From the NCBI GenBank assembly GCA_003448685.1, contig DLXW01000318.1, positions 520 to 8,959 on the forward strand: DNA of 8,440 bases. Reading direction: 5' to 3'. Numbering within the stretch: the stretch's first letter is position 1; each line of letters starts with the position of its first letter. The position numbers were made by a program, and so were the translations under genes. Source of the DNA: Cyanothece sp. UBA12306. Its GTDB lineage: Bacteria > Cyanobacteriota > Cyanobacteriia > Cyanobacteriales > Microcystaceae. Of this stretch, positions 1 to 6,604 are shown one piece after another. The notes below the pieces were generated by a model. It had not been told where the DNA came from. It did not search any database and worked only from the letters and a program-made list of their open reading frames with translations.

Positions 1-1
1 C

Positions 2-115
2 ACGTCTGTGGTGACAGTCAAAGGGTTTGAGAAACCGTTAGTTTTTGCTGTGTCAGTTGAGGAGATGAAAGACAAAGAAAAAAGTCAGAGGAAGACTATA
101 GCTAATTTGATCTAA
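2..115 (+). CDS. 3' end of an unrecognised gene, cut by the window edge
   Basis: Only this frame stays open from the left edge; it encodes the last 37 residues of a protein and ends in TAA at 113-115. The peptide has a short hydrophobic beta-like stretch (KPLVFAVSVEEM) followed by a charged Lys/Glu/Arg-rich tail ending in NLI. I do not recognise the family. A transposase C-terminus is conceivable but no catalytic motif is present to support it. The next gene starts more than 250 bp downstream, so this is probably the end of a separate transcription unit. The frame is short enough that chance cannot be excluded. Confidence 0.4.
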   Translation, partial: TSVVTVKGFEKPLVFAVSVEEMKDKEKSQRKTIANLI

Positions 116-138
116 GTTTTTCGCTGATTTAAAACATA

Positions 139-273
139 TCAGGGCTTGTTATTACCTAAATAATCAGGAACATCAAATATAATGAATAATCTCTCTAATT
201 GTTTCAGAACAACTTCTAAGGAATTTAAACTCAAGTTACCCTTTGTAGATGAATCATGAAAATAAAGCCCTAT
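139..273 (-). pseudogene. possible gene remnant (44-codon open frame without a start codon)
   Basis: On the minus strand a frame is open from a TGA at 274-276 to the stop at 139-141. Its translation has a plausible protein composition, with a leucine-rich amphipathic stretch (SLEVVLKQLERLFIIFD) and the end VPDYLGNNKP. There is no ATG; only a TTG could start it. It may be the 3' remnant of a decayed gene lying in the gap between the left-edge gene and the DUF29 gene. An open frame of this length can also arise by chance, so this is a weak call. Confidence 0.2.
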
Positions 274-321
274 TCAAACAATCAATTTGTGAGCTTTGAT
301 CTAAGATAATAAGATATCTAC

Positions 322-327
322 TATAAT
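322..327 (+). promoter_or_regulatory. candidate -10 box of the first DUF29 gene
   Basis: A perfect TATAAT lies 41 bp upstream of the ATG at 369. No good -35 hexamer sits at 16-18 bp; the nearest TTGAT-like sequence (296-301) is about 20 bp away. The assignment rests on the -10 match alone in AT-rich DNA. Confidence 0.35.
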
Positions 328-368
328 TTAGGATAAGTAAAGAAAAAAATTATAAACAACCAAGTATA

Positions 369-833
369 ATGACTATCACTTCCCCATCAAGTCAACTCAA
401 AAATCTCTACGAAGAAGATTTTAATTTATGGATAGAATACACCATTAAATTACTTAAAGAAACTCGTTTTGAAAAGGTGGATTTAGATAACTTAATTGAA
501 GAAATTGAAGCAATGGGAAGAAGGGAAAAACGAGAATTAGAAAGTCGATTAATAACGATTATAGAACATCTCCTAAAGTTACAATATTGGACAGCAGAAA
601 AAGAGGATAATCAACGAGGATGGCGAATCACAGTTATTGAACAAAGAAGGAAACTAAATCGCTTATTAAAAGATAGTCCTAGTCTTAACAGATTTTTAGA
701 AGATATTTTCTTAGAATGCTATCAGACTGCTAGACAAGATACTCTAAAAAAATATGATTTATCTTCAGCAATTTTTCCTGTTAGTCCTCCTTTTACAGTT
801 AAAAAAATTATCAATACCGATTATTTACCTTAA
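369..833 (+). CDS. DUF29 domain-containing protein
   Basis: This 154-residue protein belongs to DUF29 (PF01724), a family very common and often multicopy in cyanobacteria, with no established biochemical role. Family hallmarks are visible: LYEEDFNLWIE near residues 13-23, the acidic block DLDNLIEEIEAMG at 38-50 followed by a basic helix (RREKREL), HLLKLQYW at 67-74, and a Tyr/Ala-Arg segment (YQTAR) at 118-122. It is predicted to be soluble and largely helical, with no signal peptide or membrane segment. The ATG at 369 places the LYEEDF motif at the usual short distance from the N-terminus; no Shine-Dalgarno is evident. It stands alone, with about 120 bp before the next gene. A second, diverged DUF29 gene lies at 6605. 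Confidence 0.85.
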   Translation: MTITSPSSQLKNLYEEDFNLWIEYTIKLLKETRFEKVDLDNLIEEIEAMGRREKRELESRLITIIEHLLKLQYWTAEKEDNQRGWRITVIEQRRKLNRLLKDSPSLNRFLEDIFLECYQTARQDTLKKYDLSSAIFPVSPPFTVKKIINTDYLP

Positions 834-861
834 AAATAGTTTAATAGTCAACTAATTTTTT
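833..861 (+). terminator. possible weak AT-rich terminator after the DUF29 gene
   Basis: Just after the stop codon, AAAATAGTT (833-841) can pair with AACTAATTTTT (850-860), with one bulged A, across an 8-nt loop. A run of six T follows at 856-861. The stem is almost all A-T, so it would be weak, but its position directly after the stop suits an intrinsic terminator. Confidence 0.25.
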
Positions 862-917
862 AGCTACATTATCTTCCTATTTTTGTATCTTCATTCATCA
901 ATAAAACTCTTTTATTT

Positions 918-930
918 AACTAAAATAGTT
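918..930. repeat. short interrupted palindrome upstream of the exporter gene
   Basis: AACTA-AAA-TAGTT is a perfect 5-bp inverted repeat with a 3-bp centre, ending 26 bp before the exporter start codon. It overlaps a -10-like TAAAAT at 921-926. It could be an operator or chance symmetry in AT-rich DNA. Confidence 0.2.
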
Positions 931-956
931 GTCTTTAAAATTAGAATAAAACCTTT

Positions 957-1961
957 ATGAAACTTCGGCAATTTTCTTTAAGATCAAAACGCACCATTAT
1001 CATCGCGATCGCTCTCACAACTTGGATACTTTGGTTAACCCTTCTTGGTGCAAAAGACGCATTTTTCCACTTAATTAACTATTGGCAAATTGCCTTAACC
1101 ATGTTATTTGGTTCTATTATAGCAGGGGGAACAAGTATCGGTGGTGGTGCAGTTGCTTTCCCAGTTTTTACTAAATTACTTCAGATTTCTCCCCATGATG
1201 CTAAAATTTTTTCTTTAGCTATCCAAAGTGTGGGAATGACAGCAGCTTCTCTTACTATTTATTTAGCTAAAATACCAGTAGAATGGCGGGTAATTCGTCG
1301 GGCAAGTTTAGGGGGTATTTTGGGGATTTTTTTAGGTTTAAAATGCTTTGCTCCTTTACTACCCCCTGATCTTCTTAAAATGTCTTTTACTATCATGTTA
1401 ACTAGCTTTTCTATCACACTCTTTATTTTAAATCAAAATAAAAAACACAAAAAAAAGTCCATATTTATCTGGGGTAAATCAGAAAAAATAGCTTGCTTAT
1501 TCGCTGGAATAATTGGAGGAATTATGAGTGGTTTAGTGGGTAATGGTATTGATATTGTTCTTTTTTCTTTGATGGTTTTAGGGTGGCATTTAAGCGAAAA
1601 AGTAGCGACCCCTACCTCCGTAATTCTCATGGCTTTAAACGCCATATTTGGGTTATTTTGTCAAGTAAATATTTTTCACGATTTCCCGATAACCGTACAA
1701 CATTATTGGTTTGCTGCAATTCCTATAGTAGTAATTGGTGCGCCATTGGGAACCGTTTTATGTAGTAAACTTCATCGTTCAACCATTGCCAATATTTTAA
1801 TTCTGTTGATTTTCATTGAACTGATAAGTTCTCTTTTGATTATTCCTTTACGTCCTGCTATTATTGTATCTAGTATTCTATCTATGATAATTTTTTCGGG
1901 GATTAATTATTGGTTGTATCGTCTCCCTTACTTAAAAATATCTCAATCTCAAATAAAATAG
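957..1961 (+). CDS. TauE/SafE-family membrane transporter (putative sulfite/organosulfonate exporter)
   Basis: This 334-residue polytopic membrane protein has the two-half architecture of the TauE/SafE family (PF01925), whose members are proposed to export sulfite, sulfoacetate or related anions. The first half carries the glycine-rich motif GGTSIGGGAVAFPV at residues 57-70. The second half carries the matching segment AGIIGGIMSGLVGNGIDIVLF near 183-203 and ATPTSVILMALNAIFG at 217-232. Hydrophobic segments are visible near 12-31, 42-58, 84-104, 116-135, 141-159, 177-210, 220-240, 250-269, 277-298 and 301-321. A Lys-rich cytoplasmic-type loop (160-168) separates the halves. The start is the first ATG after the promoter-like region. 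The gene probably forms an operon with the thioesterase 21 bp downstream. The substrate cannot be deduced from sequence. Confidence 0.85.
   Translation: MKLRQFSLRSKRTIIIAIALTTWILWLTLLGAKDAFFHLINYWQIALTMLFGSIIAGGTSIGGGAVAFPVFTKLLQISPHDAKIFSLAIQSVGMTAASLTIYLAKIPVEWRVIRRASLGGILGIFLGLKCFAPLLPPDLLKMSFTIMLTSFSITLFILNQNKKHKKKSIFIWGKSEKIACLFAGIIGGIMSGLVGNGIDIVLFSLMVLGWHLSEKVATPTSVILMALNAIFGLFCQVNIFHDFPITVQHYWFAAIPIVVIGAPLGTVLCSKLHRSTIANILILLIFIELISSLLIIPLRPAIIVSSILSMIIFSGINYWLYRLPYLKISQSQIK
1005..1012. repeat. HIP1 core octamer
   Basis: GCGATCGC, the core of the highly iterated palindrome of cyanobacterial genomes, lies inside the exporter coding sequence near its 5' end. It supports a cyanobacterial origin. 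Confidence 0.8.
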
Positions 1962-1982
1962 AAACGAAAAGTTATATCTACC

Positions 1983-2408
1983 ATGAAAGCATACGAATAT
2001 CATCACATTGTCAGCTTTGAAGAAACTAACCTAGTTGGTAATGTTTATTATGCCAATTATGTGCGCTGGCAAGGACGTTGTCGAGAAATGTTTCTCAAAG
2101 ATAATGCACCTGATATTATCGAAGAACTTTCCCAAGGTTTAGCTTTAGTAACTGTTTCTGTTTCCTGTAATTATATTTCAGAATTATTCGCCTTTGATCA
2201 AGTTACTATTAAAATGATTTTATCAGAAGTCAAACAAAATCGAATTACCATGTTATTTGAATATTGGAGAGTAACAGATCAAGGACAAGAATTAGTTGCC
2301 AAAGGGGAACAACAAGCAGCTTGTATGAGAAGAGAAGGGGAAAAAACCGTTCCTACTCCTATTCCTAGTTCATTAAAACAAGCATTAGAAAAATATAGCA
2401 ATTTTTAA
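1983..2408 (+). CDS. hot-dog fold acyl-CoA/acyl-ACP thioesterase, enediyne-thioesterase-like
   Basis: This 141-residue protein is a single hot-dog domain of the 4-hydroxybenzoyl-CoA thioesterase superfamily. Its N-terminus ([27 protein letters not shown], residues 12-38; motif core [11 protein letters not shown]) resembles the enediyne thioesterases such as CalE7 and DynE7. In classical members (for example YbgC) the DTD..G motif supplies a catalytic Asp. Here the equivalent position is Asn16, with a conserved Arg34. Known enediyne thioesterases also lack the acidic nucleophile, so the protein need not be dead. No signal peptide is present, so it should act in the cytoplasm on a thioester of CoA or a carrier protein. 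It follows the exporter by 21 bp, suggesting co-transcription. Its TAA overlaps the tyrS stop on the opposite strand by 4 bp. The substrate is unknown. It does not look like the phylloquinone-pathway DHNA-CoA thioesterase, which keeps the Asp. Confidence 0.85.
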   Translation: MKAYEYHHIVSFEETNLVGNVYYANYVRWQGRCREMFLKDNAPDIIEELSQGLALVTVSVSCNYISELFAFDQVTIKMILSEVKQNRITMLFEYWRVTDQGQELVAKGEQQAACMRREGEKTVPTPIPSSLKQALEKYSNF

Positions 2409-3628
2409 ATTAATCTAACAAACTTTTTCTTACCAACTTGTAAAACTTTTCCTTGTAATTCTTCAGGAGTATTAAAAGTTAGATTAGGATCCATGATACG
2501 ATTACCATCTATGCGAACTGCACCCCCTTTAAGTTGCCGTCTTCCTTCACCACTACTGCCACATAATCCACTAGAATTAAGGATATAAAACAATTTAGCG
2601 GGAAATTCTACCTCAGATAAAGAATATTCTCGAACCGCATCGGTGGAAGTTCCTCCCCCTTGCTTAACTAATTCTTCTGCGGTTTTTTGTACGACTAAAG
2701 CTGCTTCTTTTCCGTGGAATTGAGAAACAATTTCGATCGCTAATTGTTTTTGACATTCCCGAGGATTTTCCGGTAAATTATCTAAAGGTAACTTAGTCAG
2801 TAACTCAAAATAATCTTTGATTAAAGTATCAGGAGTTTTTTCTAATTTGGAGTACATAGATAAAGCATCTTCCCTTAACCCCACATAATTATTCAGAGAC
2901 TTAGACATTTTTTGGCTACCATCTGTACCAATTAAAATCGGTAAAAGCAATCCAAATTGTGGCTTTTTACCAAAGTGTCTTTGTAAGTCTCTTCCCACAG
3001 CAATATTAAATTTTTGATCCGTTCCTCCTAATTCTACATCTGCATCGATCATAACTGAGTCGTAACCTTGCATTAAAGGGTAAAGAAACTCATGAATAAA
3101 AATTGGATTTTCTTGTTTAAATCTTTCAGCAAATCCTTCTTTAGCTAACATTTGTCCCACGGTCATTGTAGCTAATAATTCTTGGATTTTCGCCAAATCT
3201 AATTGACTTAACCATTCAGAATTATAGCGAATTTCTAAACGACCTAAAGTATCAAAATCTAGGATCGGACGTAACTGTTCTAAATAGTCTTGAGCGTTGA
3301 GTTGAACTTGTTCGGGGGTTAACTGTTTTCTAACTTCTGACTTACCAGTTGGATCACCAATTTGTGCGGTAAAATCTCCGATGATCACCACTGCTGTATG
3401 TCCTGCATCCTGAAAGGCCCGTAACTTACGAAAAGGGATACTATGGCCTAGATGAATATCAGAACCGGTTGGATCAATACCTAGTTTAACCCGTAAAGGA
3501 CGATGACACCGTTTTAATAGTTGTTCGAGGTTATTTTCGGGATTATCTGATTCAGGTTGATGGGGGAAAATTTCATGAGTTCCTCGATACAACCAATTTA
3601 GAGATTCATCAGGGGTAATAGCAGACAT
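2405..3628 (-). CDS. tyrS: tyrosyl-tRNA synthetase
   Basis: This is a cytosolic class I aminoacyl-tRNA synthetase that activates tyrosine with ATP and charges tRNA-Tyr. Its 407 residues match the usual size. The catalytic Rossmann domain contains [14 protein letters not shown], with the HIGH-type signature HLGH at residues 59-62. Tyrosine/ATP pocket motifs YPLMQGYDS (183-191) and GGTDQKFNI (201-209) follow, then KMSKS at 240-244. A C-terminal S4 RNA-binding domain spans about 340-407 ([13 protein letters not shown]). The KMSKS form places it with the TyrZ-like branch rather than the E. coli KFGKT-type branch. All signatures are intact. The ATG at 3626-3628 is the natural start; no Shine-Dalgarno is visible. 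Its stop interlocks with the convergent thioesterase stop. It lies 78 bp downstream of the membrane protein gene on the same strand but has its own promoter-like TATAAT and an adjacent palindrome. Confidence 0.97.
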   Translation of the reverse strand: MSAITPDESLNWLYRGTHEIFPHQPESDNPENNLEQLLKRCHRPLRVKLGIDPTGSDIHLGHSIPFRKLRAFQDAGHTAVVIIGDFTAQIGDPTGKSEVRKQLTPEQVQLNAQDYLEQLRPILDFDTLGRLEIRYNSEWLSQLDLAKIQELLATMTVGQMLAKEGFAERFKQENPIFIHEFLYPLMQGYDSVMIDADVELGGTDQKFNIAVGRDLQRHFGKKPQFGLLLPILIGTDGSQKMSKSLNNYVGLREDALSMYSKLEKTPDTLIKDYFELLTKLPLDNLPENPRECQKQLAIEIVSQFHGKEAALVVQKTAEELVKQGGGTSTDAVREYSLSEVEFPAKLFYILNSSGLCGSSGEGRRQLKGGAVRIDGNRIMDPNLTFNTPEELQGKVLQVGKKKFVRLI

Positions 3629-3664
3629 TTTTGGCTTAAAATAGTGAGATTAAGATGAACTTTT

Positions 3665-3684
3665 TGATCTTACCAGTAAGATCA
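3665..3684. promoter_or_regulatory. 20-bp palindrome at the predicted tyrS transcription start
   Basis: TGATCTTAC and its exact reverse complement GTAAGATCA flank a 2-bp centre. Read on the minus strand, the palindrome begins about 4 bp after a perfect TATAAT, so the transcription start should fall inside it. The tyrS ATG is 36 bp further on. It is not a convincing terminator for the upstream gene, because the minus strand continues with AAAAAG rather than a U-tract. An operator for a dimeric regulator is the simplest reading. A hairpin at the 5' end of the transcript is possible, but the 2-nt loop is tight. Confidence 0.45.
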
Positions 3685-3687
3685 TCA

Positions 3688-3693
3688 ATTATA
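3688..3693 (-). promoter_or_regulatory. candidate -10 box of tyrS
   Basis: A perfect TATAAT on the minus strand lies 59 bp upstream of the tyrS start codon. No strong -35 is visible at the usual distance; that region overlaps the end of the upstream membrane protein gene. It suggests that tyrS can be transcribed independently of its upstream neighbour. Confidence 0.4.
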
Positions 3694-3706
3694 TACCATT
3701 TCCTTT

Positions 3707-5116
3707 TCAACGATTAAAAACGTGATTAATAAAGTAAGGAATCGCAAATAGTTGATTAGATAAAATTTGCCCCATGGTTACAGGGTCTTCTGAGGGAATC
3801 ATACCTGATTCATATTGTAGAACTAACAGACCGTTCCATCCGATTAAACCTAGAGTAACTATTATTCCAATGATCTGCGATCGCTTGAGGTTTAAATTAT
3901 CCCAAAAACTTGCTAATCCTAGAACAAAAATCAAACTACAACTAGAAAACATTCTTCCTCCAAAACTTGAACCTTGCCACCAACACCACCAGGAAGAAAC
4001 TAAATAAACTTGTAATCCAAAAGCTATTAAAAAACTTGTCACTAGAATTGGCAATTTTCGCGCAGATAAAATTAAACCAACTATAGCTAAAAATAAAATA
4101 GGATGCCAGAAAAAAAGACCCCTATGTCCAGAAAATAGAACATTAAAAATTTGTGGTTCTATCCAATTAAAACTACCTCCATGTCCTCCTGCTGCCCCTT
4201 CTTCTAAATAAGGAATGTTAAAAAAACTACCATATTGCCATTGATAAATTAAGACTTGAGGAAACTGCATTAAACAAGCAACTAATCCAATAATAATCAA
4301 AGGAAAAATAGTCGAGAGATTAATAATATTTTTTAAGGAAATATTATTAACTGTTTTTTGATGATTAATAACTCGATTAACTATTGGTACAAAAACCATA
4401 ATAACCGGAACTGAAAAGAATAAAATATTTTGCGGGCGAACTAAAACACTCAATCCCAAAATAAGCCCTAATAAAACTTGATCACGTTTTGAGTTTGTCC
4501 AAATTTTAGCAACACAAATATATAAAAAAATAGAGATAAAAAATTGAGAAACTGCATGAGACATAGATGATTCAAGAGTTAGGTAAAAACTCAAAGGAGA
4601 AGCAAACCAAACCCCTGCTACTGCTAACATAGAAGCATTTGTACTAAAAAATAATCGGGCAGCTTGATAACAAATAACCAGTCCACTAATTCCTAAACCA
4701 ATACTTCCCAAACAGTAGAATAACTCGTAGGGCCAGGTAAGTCCATTCAGAGAAACTTCTTTACCCAAACCATTTAACAGCAAAGTAGCCAAATGTCCCA
4801 AAGCAAAAAAAGGAGAAAGCACCAATCCCAGACCCAAAGTATATTTACTATATTGAGGAATCTCTTTATCTACCCGTACTCCACCGCCAAAATTAGAAGC
4901 AGAGTGAGATAAATATTCATATTCATTAGCAATACGAAGATCTCCATCAAAAATCAAAGAACGTAGGGGTGTATAGTAACCAATACCATCACCATATACG
5001 CCAAAACCAACTAAAATAAAATTTAAGCAGAAAATAGCTAAAGTAAGGGCTATACCCACCCAAAATAACCTTTTAATCCAAACTGTGGACAAATATACCT
5101 CTGTTTCTTTGATCAT
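3707..5116 (-). CDS. polytopic membrane protein, putative GT-C-type glycosyltransferase
   Basis: This 469-residue integral membrane protein has roughly ten or more hydrophobic segments, the first near residues 18-38. The first extracytoplasmic loop holds the acidic pattern GDGIGYYTPLRSL with D43, then FDGDLRIANEYEY with D57 and D59. This resembles the catalytic first loop of GT-C enzymes (ArnT/PMT-like), which move sugars from polyprenyl-phosphate donors on the outer face of the membrane. Further family-like pieces are MSHAVSQF near 185-192, LVRPQN at 225-230, HRGLFFWHP at 331-339 and the Trp/Gly-rich WWCWWQGSSFGGR at 376-388. Function is inferred from this pattern; donor and acceptor are unknown. 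The ATG at 5116 is preferred because AGGG lies 7 nt upstream. A GTG two codons earlier (5120-5122) is also in frame but only 1 nt from that AGGG. It is co-oriented with tyrS and divergent from the J-domain gene. Confidence 0.7.
   Translation of the reverse strand: MIKETEVYLSTVWIKRLFWVGIALTLAIFCLNFILVGFGVYGDGIGYYTPLRSLIFDGDLRIANEYEYLSHSASNFGGGVRVDKEIPQYSKYTLGLGLVLSPFFALGHLATLLLNGLGKEVSLNGLTWPYELFYCLGSIGLGISGLVICYQAARLFFSTNASMLAVAGVWFASPLSFYLTLESSMSHAVSQFFISIFLYICVAKIWTNSKRDQVLLGLILGLSVLVRPQNILFFSVPVIMVFVPIVNRVINHQKTVNNISLKNIINLSTIFPLIIIGLVACLMQFPQVLIYQWQYGSFFNIPYLEEGAAGGHGGSFNWIEPQIFNVLFSGHRGLFFWHPILFLAIVGLILSARKLPILVTSFLIAFGLQVYLVSSWWCWWQGSSFGGRMFSSCSLIFVLGLASFWDNLNLKRSQIIGIIVTLGLIGWNGLLVLQYESGMIPSEDPVTMGQILSNQLFAIPYFINHVFNR
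3877..3884. repeat. HIP1 core octamer
   Basis: GCGATCGC, preceded by T and followed by T, lies inside the membrane protein gene near its 3' end. It is the second of three copies in the window. Confidence 0.8.
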
Positions 5117-5122
5117 CGTCAC

Positions 5123-5413
5123 GCCCTAACTAAATTACACCGTAAACTTTAGTTATAACTGATGGGGAAGACAAAAATTGCCCTATTGCTTAATTCTCCC
5201 CATACCTCGCACACCCATATCATTCCTTGTCCCCCATTGAATGATCAAAAAATCTGATATCCAGGCTACTTTTTTCTAATCTTTTAATTCCCATTTTCTT
5301 AAACTGGATTTATCCTAGAAAATATAGCCAGTTCAGTCATCAAATCTAGATGAATACTCCAAACACCCTAACATTTCCCAAGAACTGGTATCATTGTTGA
5401 TTAATCTCATTGC
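5123..5413. other. divergent intergenic region between the membrane protein and J-domain genes
   Basis: This stretch of about 290 bp must hold both divergent promoters. Beyond the inverted repeats near its left end, I find no reading frame worth calling and no strong sigma-70 promoter pair. ACTGG (5305-5309) and CCAGT (5330-5334) form a short inverted pair in its right half. A TATCAT at 5389-5394 is a weak -10 candidate for the plus-strand gene. Confidence 0.4.
5127..5155. promoter_or_regulatory. inverted repeat upstream of the membrane protein gene
   Basis: TAACTAAA (5127-5134) and TTTAGTTA (5148-5155) are exact reverse complements separated by 13 bp, starting 10 bp upstream of the preferred ATG. 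A second looser pair, ATGGGGA (5162-5168) and TCCCCAT (5197-5203), follows. The first pair could be an operator or a leader hairpin that affects translation of the minus-strand gene. No U-tract accompanies it. Confidence 0.3.
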
Positions 5414-5419
5414 GTGGTA

Positions 5420-6184
5420 ATGAAAGAAGTAGAACAGTATTACAGAGTGTTGGGATTAGAGATAGGCGCTTCCTTAGAGGAAATTAATCAAGCGTATCGG
5501 GATTTAGCATTTATTTGGCATCCTGACCGTCTTCCTAAGGATAATGAACGATTATTAGCCAAAGCGGTAGCAAAACTCCAAGAAATCAACCACGCGCGCG
5601 AACAACTAAAATCAAGTCAACCACGACAAACTCATCAAACTTCTCCAACCTATAAATCTAAAGAGGCTAATTCCTCTACTACAACGCAAACAAAACCCTA
5701 TACTCCCCCGCGTCATCATTATCCCCCCCGTAACTATTCTCGTCATTATCATACTCATCGTAGACCTTATTCAGCCAAGTCTTCTTATAGCCAAACTTCA
5801 TCATCCCAACGCCCCTATTATCGTGATTTGACAGGGGCAGATTTACAAGGGGCTAATTTAAAAGAGAAAGATTTATCAGGGCGCAAATTAATTCAAGCTA
5901 ATTTAAGTTATGCAGATTTAAGTGATAGTTTTTTGCATAAAATTAATTTAGAAAATGCCAATTTATTTCGCGCAAATCTATTTCGGGCTAATTTATTACA
6001 AGCAAATTTACGTCAAGCAAATTTACAAGAAGTCAATTTAGTGGGGGCAGATTTATCAGGGGCAGATTTATCAGGGGCAGATTTAACTGGGGCAAAAGTG
6101 GGTGCAGGAAATCGGATTATGGTGAAGTTAACTGGGGCAATATTAAAGGGAGTAATTTTACCTGATGGAACAATTCATAGTTAA
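5420..6184 (+). CDS. J-domain (DnaJ-like) and pentapeptide-repeat fusion protein
   Basis: This 254-residue protein has three parts. Residues 1-66 form a J-domain (YYRVLGLEIGASLEEINQAY) with the invariant HPD at 34-36, the tripeptide that stimulates Hsp70/DnaK ATPase. Residues 67-135 are a low-complexity linker rich in Ser, Thr, Pro, His, Tyr and Gln, probably disordered. Residues 136-248 are pentapeptide repeats of the A(D/N)LXX type (GADLQGANL, LFRANLFRANLLQANL), expected to form a right-handed quadrilateral beta-helix. There is no signal peptide or DnaJ zinc-finger domain. It is likely a specialised DnaK co-chaperone with the helix as interaction surface; the client is unknown. An ATG at 5420 is taken as start, with a GTG two codons upstream (5414) as alternative; neither has a clear Shine-Dalgarno. 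It is divergent from the membrane protein gene. Confidence 0.85.
   Translation: MKEVEQYYRVLGLEIGASLEEINQAYRDLAFIWHPDRLPKDNERLLAKAVAKLQEINHAREQLKSSQPRQTHQTSPTYKSKEANSSTTTQTKPYTPPRHHYPPRNYSRHYHTHRRPYSAKSSYSQTSSSQRPYYRDLTGADLQGANLKEKDLSGRKLIQANLSYADLSDSFLHKINLENANLFRANLFRANLLQANLRQANLQEVNLVGADLSGADLSGADLTGAKVGAGNRIMVKLTGAILKGVILPDGTIHS
6044..6088 (+). repeat. 15-bp tandem repeat inside the pentapeptide-repeat region
   Basis: Two identical units of GGGGCAGATTTATCA (6044-6058 and 6059-6073) are followed by a third differing only in its last three bases (6074-6088). Each encodes one pentapeptide (GADLS, then GADLT). The near-identity at DNA level suggests recent in-frame duplication. Confidence 0.85.
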
Positions 6185-6190
6185 AAATTT

Positions 6191-6207
6191 TCTAGAAATT
6201 ATCTAGA
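6191..6207. repeat. paired TCTAGA palindromes after the J-domain gene
   Basis: Two TCTAGA hexamers (6191-6196 and 6202-6207) are separated by AATTA, 6 bp after the stop codon. They could pair as a 6-bp stem with a 5-nt loop, but no T-run follows, so terminator function is doubtful. Confidence 0.25.
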
Positions 6208-6255
6208 TGATTAGTATTAGTTGCATTTAATCAATCAATATATTGGAAATAAACC

Positions 6256-6552
6256 ATGAAACTTAGAACTATTGGCAGAGTGCCTTTTGATGAACCAGGA
6301 TTTTTAGTTGATCCTTACATCATATTAGAAACAATTACTCGAACTGCTAATTATCATCTCGATTCTGCTCATTCAGATGTCCCTTATTTTGAAGGTTTAG
6401 AAAAACTTGGCAAAACTCTTCGTCTAGCTAGTTATACTAAGAGATATTTCGAGTTGAAAAATAAAGGCGATCGCCTCACAGAAGCAGAAGCAAAACGGCT
6501 AGAAAAATTATTAGCTTACCTCCAAGATAATTTAGAAAATTTCGAGGAATAA
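6256..6552 (+). CDS. small hypothetical protein (98 aa)
   Basis: I do not recognise this family. The protein is soluble in appearance, with no signal peptide or membrane segment. The N-terminal half (KLRTIGRVPFDEPGFLVDPY, then ILETITRTANYHL) looks folded. The C-terminal third (about residues 60-98) is a strongly charged helix rich in Lys, Glu and Leu (EAEAKRLEKLLAYLQDNLEN) that could form a coiled coil. The ATG at 6256 has GGA about 8 nt upstream, which supports this start. The codon use and an in-frame HIP1 site indicate a real gene native to the genome. It lies 52 bp before the DUF29 gene on the same strand and may be co-transcribed with it. Confidence 0.7.
   Translation: MKLRTIGRVPFDEPGFLVDPYIILETITRTANYHLDSAHSDVPYFEGLEKLGKTLRLASYTKRYFELKNKGDRLTEAEAKRLEKLLAYLQDNLENFEE
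6466..6475. repeat. full HIP1 palindrome
   Basis: GGCGATCGCC, the complete highly iterated palindrome of cyanobacteria, lies inside the small gene, encoding Gly-Asp-Arg. Confidence 0.9.
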
Positions 6553-6604
6553 AACTAATTTATTACTATTTTAAAAAAATAATTTTTACCGCGGAGTTTA
6601 ACTC

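Noticed and set aside
182..259. 25-codon ATG frame on the plus strand in the left gap
   Set aside because: It is too short, has no ribosome binding site, and overlaps the more protein-like minus-strand frame.
1433..1645. 70-codon open frame on the minus strand inside the exporter gene
   Set aside because: It is fully antisense to a well-supported TauE/SafE coding sequence, has no family motifs and no start signals.
1583..1765. 60-codon open frame on the plus strand in another frame of the exporter gene
   Set aside because: It overlaps the conserved second half of the exporter and its translation has no recognisable features.
2733..2741. Near-HIP1 sequence TCGATCGC in tyrS
   Set aside because: It deviates from the GCGATCGC core by one base, so it was not counted as a HIP1 site.
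3665..3684. The palindrome as an intrinsic terminator of the membrane protein gene
   Set aside because: On the relevant strand it is followed by A-rich sequence instead of a T-run, and the 2-nt loop is too tight for a typical terminator.
3774..4007. 77-codon open frame on the plus strand
   Set aside because: It is antisense to the GT-C-like membrane protein, whose conserved Trp/Gly-rich motif lies there; it is a shadow frame.
5593..5600. Alternating CGCGCGCG tract
   Set aside because: It is coding sequence for the end of the J-domain; eight alternating bases are too short to argue for a structural role.
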